From NCBI GenBank assembly GCA_964450565.1, contig CAYVCP010000031.1, positions 1-6,098 on the forward strand: DNA of 6,098 nucleotides. Direction: 5' to 3'. The position numbers and the translations under genes are program-made. Below are positions 1 through 4,297 of this stretch, piece by piece. Every line of letters starts with the position of its first letter. Position 1 is the stretch's first letter. This DNA comes from CAYVCP01 sp964450565. GTDB lineage: Bacteria; Patescibacteriota; Minisyncoccia; Minisyncoccales; CG1-02-41-26. The notes beneath the pieces are model-generated. The model saw nothing but the letters and a program-made list of their open reading frames with translations. It was not told the origin of the DNA and searched no databases.

Positions 1-43
1 CTTGATTGAGAATCAAGTGTCCTAACCACTAGACGATAGGGCC
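1..43 (-). tRNA. tRNA-Glu(CUC), 5' part, cut by window edge
   Basis: Read on the minus strand, the first 43 bases of a tRNA are visible. They start with the acceptor strand GGCCCTA, then a D-arm typical of tRNA-Glu (GTCTAGTGGTTAGGAC) and a complete anticodon arm, CTTGA-TTCTCAA-TCAAG. The seven-base loop places CTC at positions 34-36, which reads the Glu codon GAG. The variable loop, T-arm and 3' acceptor strand lie outside the window. The gene has its own promoter just upstream and is transcribed in the same direction as the 119-residue gene before it. Confidence 0.93.
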
Positions 44-52
44 AATTATGTT

Positions 53-80
53 ATTTTACCTAAAAAACTATATTTTTCAA
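53..80 (-). promoter_or_regulatory. promoter of tRNA-Glu
   Basis: On the minus strand there is a -35 TTGAAA (80-75), a 16-base spacer and a -10 TAAAAT (58-53), nine bases before the first tRNA base. Spacing and sequence fit a housekeeping sigma-70 promoter. The -10 region is part of a 20-base stretch repeated with 18 matches at 572-591. Confidence 0.65.
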
Positions 81-95
81 TGATAAATGATATAA

Positions 96-121
96 GGGGA
101 AAACAAGCTTTTGCTTTCCCC
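96..121. terminator. terminator-like hairpin after the 119-residue gene
   Basis: GGGGAAA (96-102) pairs with TTTCCCC (115-121), with a further C-G/A-T/A-T run inside after one mismatch. It starts nine bases beyond the stop codon of the minus-strand gene. The T-run follows on the plus strand (CCTTTTTTAT). On the minus strand the tail is only TTATATCATTTATC, so termination of the adjacent gene may be weak and some transcript may run on into the tRNA. Confidence 0.6.
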
Positions 122-129
122 CTTTTTTA

Positions 130-489
130 TCAAGTCCATAAGACTTGATAACAATAGCCATCAGATTCCTCCTGGCTCTTGTTAACAATTTTAAACCCAA
201 GAGGCATCAGATTGCCATTTTGAATCCACTCGCCGTTCACTCTTATGTCATCGATATGTATAGTGAGTGGATTCTTTTTATTTCTCCAGGAATGACGGTG
301 TCCTCTAATGCCAGTAACTTCAAGGCTTTGACCATCATCCTTTTTTAACTTAGTGGTACCCAATATCTTTATGCGCCGAACTCCATGTCTTGTGTTTTCA
401 TATACACAGCTTTCTTGAAGTTTGCCACCATGCATAACCCAAACCATAGAGATCATCACTTCGTCGATGCTCATCTCTCTTAACTTCAT
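130..489 (-). CDS. unrecognised 119-residue protein behind a Leu-type attenuator
   Basis: I do not recognise this protein and assign no function. It is soluble, with no signal peptide or membrane segment. It begins with a short helix-like stretch (MKLREMSIDEVM), followed by alternating hydrophobic and charged segments that suggest a small beta-rich fold, for example LEVTGIRGHRHSW and LTIHIDDIRVNGEWIQNG. Cysteines are scattered (residue 28 and near the C-terminus) and form no metal motif. The start is well supported: AAGGAGG lies eight bases or so upstream of ATG on the minus strand. Upstream, within one transcript, sit a Leu-rich leader peptide and an intrinsic terminator, so the gene should be expressed when leucyl-tRNA is scarce. 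It could be an enzyme, a binding protein or a regulator of the starvation response. It is the only gene in its unit before the tRNA. Confidence 0.82.
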   Translation of the reverse strand: MKLREMSIDEVMISMVWVMHGGKLQESCVYENTRHGVRRIKILGTTKLKKDDGQSLEVTGIRGHRHSWRNKKNPLTIHIDDIRVNGEWIQNGNLMPLGFKIVNKSQEESDGYCYQVLWT

Positions 490-540
490 CGTGTCTTTCC
501 TCCTTTTTTTTAAATAACAAATAGACTACAATAAACAAAA

Positions 541-561
541 AAGCCCTCCGATAGGAGGCTT
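541..561 (-). terminator. attenuator terminator of the Leu-type leader
   Basis: On the minus strand AAGCCTCC (561-554), loop TATC (553-550) and GGAGGGCTT (549-541) form an eight-pair stem with one bulged G, followed directly by a T-run (TTTTG, then TTTAT). There is no such run on the plus strand, so it acts on minus-strand transcripts. It lies between the leader peptide and the start of the 119-residue gene. The 5' arm and loop (562-550) can instead pair with 616-604, so it works as the 3:4 stem of an attenuator and not as the end of an operon. Confidence 0.85.
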
Positions 562-616
562 CCTTAAGAACTATTATGTAATTTTACCTAATCCTTATGA
601 AACAAAACCTCCTATC
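550..616 (-). promoter_or_regulatory. antiterminator of the Leu-type attenuator
   Basis: On the minus strand GATAGGAGGTTTT (616-604, region 2) pairs with GAAGCCTCCTATC (562-550, region 3): 13 pairs, nine of them a perfect Watson-Crick block (616-608 with 558-550) and two G·U. Region 3 is also the 5' arm and loop of the terminator, so the two structures exclude each other. A shorter 1:2 pairing is possible between TATCTTT (668-662) and AAAGATA (619-613). Region 2 lies inside the leader reading frame, just downstream of the Leu codons. A ribosome stalled on the earlier Leu codons would leave region 2 free and allow read-through. Confidence 0.82.
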
Positions 617-694
617 TTTTAAGTTTAATAAAAGAATACTGAGTAAGAGCCCTTTTAAAATAAAGATATTTTGTTTTATTTCAGTTATTTTCAT
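584..694 (-). CDS. Leu-rich attenuator leader peptide, 36 residues
   Basis: This is a short open frame from ATG (694-692) to TAA (586-584). Residues 10-25 read IFILKGLLLSILLLNL, so eight of the 13 residues from 13 to 25 are Leu (codons CTC, TTA, CTC, CTT, TTA, TTA and TTA among them). The rest is basic (KDRRFCFIRIR). The product is probably not functional in itself: translation speed over the Leu codons would choose between antiterminator and terminator, as in leu and ilv leaders of Enterobacteria. The ATG is about five bases after the predicted transcription start, with only AAGG two bases upstream as a weak ribosome site, so initiation may be leaderless. It could also respond to Ile, which is frequent here too. 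Confidence 0.82.
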   Translation of the reverse strand: MKITEIKQNIFILKGLLLSILLLNLKDRRFCFIRIR

Positions 695-705
695 AACCTT
701 TTATT

Positions 706-733
706 AATATAACAATAAGGAGAAATAAGTCAA
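706..733 (-). promoter_or_regulatory. promoter of the Leu-type leader unit
   Basis: On the minus strand there is a -35 TTGACT (733-728), a 16-base spacer and a -10 TATATT (711-706). The expected start point near 699 leaves about five bases before the leader ATG at 694. It lies after the terminator of the aldolase operon, so the unit has its own transcription. Confidence 0.72.
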
Positions 734-760
734 ATTGTTTTCCACAATAATAAAAAATAA

Positions 761-782
761 GGGAACAACTTTTGTCGTTCCC
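761..782 (-). terminator. intrinsic terminator of the ADH-synthase operon
   Basis: On the minus strand GGGAACGAC (782-774), loop AAAA and GTTGTTCCC (769-761) form nine continuous pairs with one G·U, followed by TTATTTTTTATTATTG. It begins 17 bases after the stop of the small zinc-ribbon gene and ends the operon. Confidence 0.9.
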
Positions 783-798
783 TTGTTGCCTTCTGGGG

Positions 799-924
799 CT
801 ATCTTGCTTTTGCCAAACTCTCCTTCCTATTGCCGCCACATGAACATCCGGCCTCACTGTGTCTATGTCGCCTATAACAACGAACGCAGATCCAATCTTT
901 TTCTCGTGTTTTATTCTTTTTCAT
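799..924 (-). CDS. small zinc-ribbon-like protein, 41 residues
   Basis: This is a very small basic protein with the pattern Cys13-x2-Cys16, then a His-rich stretch (RRHRHSEAG, His20 and His22), then Cys27-x-Cys29. These four Cys, or Cys plus His, could bind one zinc ion. The rest is Lys/Arg rich, so contact with nucleic acid or an acidic partner is plausible but inferred. The start is set by overlap: its ATG (924-922) lies inside the last codons of the upstream aldolase gene, whose stop is at 913-911, giving a 14-base overlap. GAGGGG and AGAAGG lie just upstream. This arrangement suggests translational coupling. A strong terminator follows 17 bases after its stop, which supports it as the last gene of the operon. 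A longer in-frame form starting at 990 would lie mostly inside the aldolase gene and is less likely. I do not recognise the family. Confidence 0.68.
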   Translation of the reverse strand: MKKNKTREKDWICVRCYRRHRHSEAGCSCGGNRKESLAKAR

Positions 925-1723
925 CCTTCTCTTCCCCTCGTAAATACTGCATTGCGTCTTGAGCACCCTTACCTTGGTGCACAATAGCACAAGCCGCCTT
1001 CACTAATCTGTCCGGATGTTCATGTTGGAAGGCATTTCTGCCAATAGAGAGTCCTGCAGCACCTGCCTGCATGGCCCCCTCAATCATCTTAAGTATCTCA
1101 AGATCGCTCAATTTTGATCCGCCTGCTATGACAACAGGAACCGGACATCCATCAACGACTTCTCTAAATGAATCGGGGTCGCCAGTATAAGCTGTTTTAA
1201 CAATGTCTGCTCCCAGTTCTGCTCCTACCCTGGCAGCTACCTTGACCACCCTAACGTCCGTTTCATCCTCAATCTTGGGACCTCGAGCATACGTCATGGC
1301 CAGAAGAGGCATACCCCATTCATTACAATCTTCAGCTATCTCACCCAAAACCTTAAGCATAGTATCCTCATGTTCAGAGCCAATATTAATGTGAACAGAA
1401 ACGCCATCTGCCCCCATTTTAATGGCTCTTTCCACAGAGCAAACCAAAACTTTGTTATTAGGATCGGGACCCAAGCACGTACTACCAGAAAGGTGTATTA
1501 TAAGTCCTAGATCCTTTCCAAGTCCTCTATGGCCATGAGGGACCATTCCTTTGTGCATTAATACTGCATTAGCTCCACCAATAGCCACAAGGTTAACAGT
1601 ACGAGGCAAATCAATCAAGCCATTAATGGGTCCGACCGTAACGCCGTGATCCATAGGGACTATAACCGTCTTATGGGTTTCTCGATCTATAATCCTTTCT
1701 ATCCTTATCTGCTTTCCAAACAT
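911..1723 (-). CDS. ADH synthase / DhnA-family class I aldolase
   Basis: This 270-residue TIM-barrel aldolase closely resembles archaeal 2-amino-3,7-dideoxy-D-threo-hept-6-ulosonate (ADH) synthase. From memory of Methanocaldococcus MJ0400, the three catalytic residues Asp33, Tyr153 and Lys184 match Asp25 (VPMDHGV), Tyr145 (MTYARG) and Lys176 (DIVKTAYTGD) here, all at the same offset of eight. The Lys forms the Schiff base. Phosphate-binding GG (201-202) and GRN (228-230) are present. ADH synthase makes the precursor that DHQ synthase II converts to 3-dehydroquinate in the alternative early shikimate route. The close relative is DhnA-type fructose-bisphosphate aldolase, and sequence alone does not fully separate the two. 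AAAGGAG lies just upstream of the ATG. The frame overlaps the upstream gene by 19 bases and the downstream one by 14, so all three are coupled. The aromatic attenuator upstream supports the aromatic role. Its GC is clearly higher than that of the division genes. Confidence 0.88.
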   Translation of the reverse strand: MFGKQIRIERIIDRETHKTVIVPMDHGVTVGPINGLIDLPRTVNLVAIGGANAVLMHKGMVPHGHRGLGKDLGLIIHLSGSTCLGPDPNNKVLVCSVERAIKMGADGVSVHINIGSEHEDTMLKVLGEIAEDCNEWGMPLLAMTYARGPKIEDETDVRVVKVAARVGAELGADIVKTAYTGDPDSFREVVDGCPVPVVIAGGSKLSDLEILKMIEGAMQAGAAGLSIGRNAFQHEHPDRLVKAACAIVHQGKGAQDAMQYLRGEEKDEKE

Positions 1724-2148
1724 ACATTCTCCTTTAGACTAATTGTGTCAACGCCAATAATCAACAAGAGTGGAAGATAATTAATTTCCCTCTTGGCTAT
1801 CAACAAAATTTCATCACGAGAATTAATGAAAACAACCTTGCAGTCGCAAGCAAGGCGAGCCTGATTACCTACATGATTGTAGGAATCAAAACAAGCACCA
1901 GATAACATTTTTACAATATAGGTGTAGTTTGAAAAAAAATCTTCTAAAGATTTCTCTTCAAACCCTTGAACTACCTTATTGCTTATAAAAGAAGCCTGCC
2001 TAACGCTTTTTTGTTTTTCATGAAAAACAAAGATAGTATCGTCTTCTTCTTTTAAAATTTGCCAACCCGACGTCACAATATGGCTTTTTAATTGACATAA
2101 ATCACGAAAGGCCACACCTTTTTTCACGAAAACCTTCCAACACTGCAT
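1705..2148 (-). CDS. unidentified 147-residue protein upstream of ADH synthase
   Basis: This is the first gene after the aromatic attenuator. AAGGAGG lies just upstream of the ATG, and the 3' end overlaps the aldolase gene by 19 bases. There is no signal peptide or clear membrane segment, although LPLLLIIGV near residues 125-133 is hydrophobic. It has five Cys without a metal-site pattern. I do not recognise it with confidence. By eye the last third (VVFINSRDEILLIAK ... LLLIIGVDTISLKENV) recalls the N-terminal region of DHQ synthase II, which has an S-K-x-D-E-E stretch and then G-R-D-W-x-I-I-P-L-E-N-L. That enzyme is the usual partner of ADH synthase but is about 320-390 residues long. If the match is real, this is a truncated or stand-alone N-terminal domain lacking the rest of the enzyme. 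A different, weaker by-eye alignment to the C-terminal part of the same family is also possible, which shows how uncertain this is. Confidence 0.75.
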   Translation of the reverse strand: MQCWKVFVKKGVAFRDLCQLKSHIVTSGWQILKEEDDTIFVFHEKQKSVRQASFISNKVVQGFEEKSLEDFFSNYTYIVKMLSGACFDSYNHVGNQARLACDCKVVFINSRDEILLIAKREINYLPLLLIIGVDTISLKENVCLESR

Positions 2149-2179
2149 TTCCTCCTCCTTTTTAAGGTTCTAAAAACAA

Positions 2180-2205
2180 AAACCAGCCCCGAAAGAAGCT
2201 GGTTT
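2180..2205 (-). terminator. attenuator terminator of the aromatic leader
   Basis: On the minus strand AAACCAGC (2205-2198) pairs with GCTGGTTT (2187-2180). TTC/GGG adds three more pairs, two of them G·U, around a TTTC loop. The tail is TTGTTTTTAG. It sits between the leader peptide and the 147-residue gene. The plus-strand tail CAATTTTTTATG is also T-rich, so it may stop both strands. It would also end read-through from ftsI. Confidence 0.87.
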
Positions 2206-2255
2206 CAATTTTTTATGAGATTCTTACTTTAGAAAACTCAAACCAACTTCCTTCG
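2190..2255 (-). promoter_or_regulatory. antiterminator of the aromatic attenuator
   Basis: On the minus strand CGAAGGAAGTTGGTTT (2255-2240, region 2) pairs with AAACCAGCTTCTTTCG (2205-2190, region 3): 16 continuous pairs with two G·U. This uses up the 5' arm and loop of the terminator. Region 2 can also pair upstream: TGGTTTGA (2245-2238) with TCAAACCA (2299-2292), eight perfect pairs, gives the 1:2 stem. The full 1:2, 2:3, 3:4 set of the trp/phe type is therefore present. Confidence 0.86.
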
Positions 2256-2307
2256 TTGTAGAAGAAATAAACCAGAAATAAAAGGTTTGTGTGGTTTGAC
2301 TTTTCAT
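2224..2307 (-). CDS. aromatic attenuator leader peptide, 27 residues
   Basis: This is a short open frame from ATG (2307-2305) to TAA (2226-2224). Residues 8-14 are TFYFWFI, so five aromatic residues stand in a row, encoded TTT TAT TTC TGG TTT. The geometry suits ribosome-controlled attenuation. The last aromatic codon ends 13 bases before region 2 of the antiterminator, and region 2 ends 13 bases before the stop codon. A ribosome starved of Phe, Tyr or Trp leaves region 2 free, while one that reaches the stop covers much of it. There is no Shine-Dalgarno site, and the predicted transcription start is only about three bases upstream of the ATG, so translation is probably leaderless. The operon downstream holds ADH synthase, an aromatic-pathway enzyme, which supports the reading. 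Confidence 0.88.
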   Translation of the reverse strand: MKSQTTQTFYFWFISSTTKEVGLSFLK

Positions 2308-2316
2308 AATTAATAA

Positions 2317-2345
2317 AAGATAGCAAAATGAAAGGCTCTTGTCAA
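2317..2345 (-). promoter_or_regulatory. promoter of the aromatic leader operon
   Basis: On the minus strand there is a perfect -35 TTGACA (2345-2340), an ideal 17-base spacer and a -10 TATCTT (2322-2317). It begins 17 bases after the ftsI stop codon. A start near 2310 puts the leader ATG almost at the 5' end of the RNA. Confidence 0.82.
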
Positions 2346-2361
2346 TAGTAACTGTGGAAAA

Positions 2362-3990
2362 CTAAATCTCTGTTGGGGGTATCTGCCATAAATCAATAAT
2401 AAACTTAGCCAATTCCTTGAATATTGGGGTAGCAGAATAACTAGAAGCTATCACGCCCTTTGGATTATCTAATCTGACAAATATCAATGCTTTTGGATTT
2501 AAAGCAGGGAAATAACCTATAAAACTTTGAATTGTTTCATATTCTGAATATCCTCCCTTATTGGCAACTTGAGCTGTTCCTGTTTTCCCTGTTATGTAAT
2601 AACCTGGTATTTGAGCTCTCCTACCTGCCCCATTTCTCACAACACTGACCAACATAGCTGTTAACTTCGCTGACACTGTTTCGGAAATAACTCTTCTAAT
2701 TTCTTTTGGCTTTATAATTGTTTCCTTTGAACCCTCAATTACTTTTTCTATAATATGAGGCTCCATTAATAATCCCCCATTAGCTAAAGCAGAAAAAGCT
2801 TTTACTAATTGAATAGGAGTGATCTCTATGCCTTGTCCAAAAGAAGCTGTAGCAACATCTCTCTCATATGCCCTTTTTAAACTTTCGTTCCTTGAATAAA
2901 TTTCTCCCTGTAATTCTATACCTGTTTTTTCAAAAAAACCAAAATCATCTAAATATTCTAAAAATGTTTCTTTGCCTAGTTTTTGCTCAACGAAAACAGC
3001 TCCTGTATTAATTGATTCTTCTAAAACATCTGTCATTGTCTGTTTTCCCCAAATTCTTTTTTCAAAATTATAAATGAAAGGACCCCCTAAATCGATACTT
3101 CCCTCATCAATATACTCTGTTTCAGGATCAATTAAACCTTCTTCTAAACCAGCTGCCATTACAAAAGGTTTTAAAACACTACCGGGCTCAAATAATTTCT
3201 GTAAAGAAGAATTTAAAAACACTCCCAGAGATTTCTCTTTAAAGAATTCATTCAAATTAAAACTAGGAGAATTAACTAAAGCTAAAACCTTGCCTGTTTT
3301 TGGATCCATAACTATGATTTGCCCAGAATCCATATCCCAATCCTGTTTAGCTTTTTTTAATAGCTTTTCTGCAAAATATTGGATATTCTCATTTAAAGTT
3401 AGATAGATATCAGTTCCTTTCTTAATTTCTTCTTCTTTAAAAATAGAAGTGAAAAAACCAAAAGGAGAGTTGCCCACAGAAGAAAAACTCTTCTCACCCT
3501 CTAGTTCTTCATTAAAAAAGGCCTCTATTCCGTATTGTCCCTTACCCTCTTCATTGGTAAATCCAACTACATGGCAAGCAACATCATTTTGAGGATAGAA
3601 TCTAGTTAAAATATTATCAATAGTAACACCTTTTGTTTCTTGCAAAAGTTCTGCTTGGTCTTCTGTTATTTCTCTTTTAAAAACTTTTCCTTTAGTTATA
3701 TCATCGCTTAATTCTTCTGTAAAAATAGCAAAGATTTTTTCAATATCTGTAATTTTTTGTGGTGTGATATAAGCGACAATTTTTTTCTGTGTTTTAGCTA
3801 ATATATTGCCATTACTAAAGAATACCCCCCCTCTCTCTCCATCAACTTCAGAAAAAGAAATTTGTTGTCCTAGTGCTAAAGCTTCATAGTACTCTCCCTT
3901 TTTTATCTGTAAATAAAAAAGTTTGGTTATAATCAGTAATGAAAAAACCAAAAATAAAGAAAATATTACAACCAGTTTCCATTTTTGCAT
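2362..3990 (-). CDS. ftsI: FtsI/PBP2-family septal peptidoglycan transpeptidase
   Basis: This is a class B penicillin-binding protein of 542 residues, close to the usual 550-600. One N-terminal membrane anchor (about residues 6-28) holds it in the cytoplasmic membrane with the rest outside. The N-terminal pedestal domain runs to about 190. The transpeptidase domain carries the three active-site motifs: Ser271-V-L-Lys274 (EPGSVLKP), Ser326-I-Asn328 (ESINTG) and Lys469-T-Gly471 (GKTGTAQV). It crosslinks stem peptides of septal peptidoglycan with the FtsW/FtsL/FtsB complex. FtsI and SpoVD-type proteins are hard to tell apart by sequence, but no C-terminal PASTA domain is present. The ATG lies four bases after the stop of the ftsL-like gene, with AAGGAAAG upstream. 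It is the last gene of the division operon here. No terminator lies between it and the next promoter. Confidence 0.95.
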   Translation of the reverse strand: MQKWKLVVIFSLFLVFSLLIITKLFYLQIKKGEYYEALALGQQISFSEVDGERGGVFFSNGNILAKTQKKIVAYITPQKITDIEKIFAIFTEELSDDITKGKVFKREITEDQAELLQETKGVTIDNILTRFYPQNDVACHVVGFTNEEGKGQYGIEAFFNEELEGEKSFSSVGNSPFGFFTSIFKEEEIKKGTDIYLTLNENIQYFAEKLLKKAKQDWDMDSGQIIVMDPKTGKVLALVNSPSFNLNEFFKEKSLGVFLNSSLQKLFEPGSVLKPFVMAAGLEEGLIDPETEYIDEGSIDLGGPFIYNFEKRIWGKQTMTDVLEESINTGAVFVEQKLGKETFLEYLDDFGFFEKTGIELQGEIYSRNESLKRAYERDVATASFGQGIEITPIQLVKAFSALANGGLLMEPHIIEKVIEGSKETIIKPKEIRRVISETVSAKLTAMLVSVVRNGAGRRAQIPGYYITGKTGTAQVANKGGYSEYETIQSFIGYFPALNPKALIFVRLDNPKGVIASSYSATPIFKELAKFIIDLWQIPPTEI

Positions 3991-3994
3991 GATT

Positions 3995-4297
3995 TTACTT
4001 TCCTTGCACCAAAATATCGCTTTGAAGAGGAATATAAGTAATGTCGTTAACTACAATAAAATTCAACTCTTTTATTTCTTCTTCAGCTTTTGATAAAGAA
4101 GTAAGGTTAGTTGTTTTATTATAGTGTGAAACTGTTACTTTGGAAAGTTCTTCTATCTCTCCCCTACAATGCTCTGTTAGATATCCTTGCTCTACTAATG
4201 AACCTATTTGAAAAAGATAAAAAACAAATAGAAACAAACTAAAACATAATATTGAGCTTAGGACTATTTTTTCTTTTTTCATCATATTTTTATACAT
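3995..4297 (-). CDS. ftsL: FtsL-like bitopic division protein
   Basis: This is a 100-residue protein with a short basic cytoplasmic tail (KKEK), one membrane segment (about residues 11-30, IVLSSILCFSLFLFVFYLFQ) and an outer part with helix-forming stretches (residues 42-75) that could form the coiled coil used to bind FtsB/DivIC. FtsL is poorly conserved, so the name rests on size, topology and its place between rsmH and ftsI, where ftsL normally lies. It would recruit and activate FtsW-FtsI at the septum. The start is uncertain. The ATG at 4297 overlaps rsmH by 16 bases. The ATG at 4285 (Met5) forms a four-base ATGA overlap with the rsmH stop, the usual coupling arrangement, and would give 96 residues. 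Confidence 0.75.
   Translation of the reverse strand: MYKNMMKKEKIVLSSILCFSLFLFVFYLFQIGSLVEQGYLTEHCRGEIEELSKVTVSHYNKTTNLTSLSKAEEEIKELNFIVVNDITYIPLQSDILVQGK

Noticed and set aside
145..348. Plus-strand open frame of 67 residues
   Set aside because: Lies inside the 119-residue minus-strand gene, which has a strong ribosome site and an attenuator. No ribosome site or promoter of its own was seen.
541..700. T-box riboswitch in place of a leader-peptide attenuator
   Set aside because: No T-box consensus (TGGNACCGCG-like) or specifier-loop layout. The open frame with clustered Leu codons and alternate stems explains the region.
735..962. Plus-strand open frame of 75 residues
   Set aside because: Runs antisense through the operon terminator, the zinc-ribbon gene and the aldolase end. 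Low-complexity residues and no start signals.
799..990. Longer 63-residue form of the zinc-ribbon frame
   Set aside because: The extra N-terminal part lies inside the aldolase gene in another frame. The internal ATG at 924 has ribosome-site-like sequence and a normal coupling overlap.
3074..3406. Plus-strand open frame of 110 residues
   Set aside because: Shadow of ftsI, whose catalytic motifs show the minus strand to be coding.
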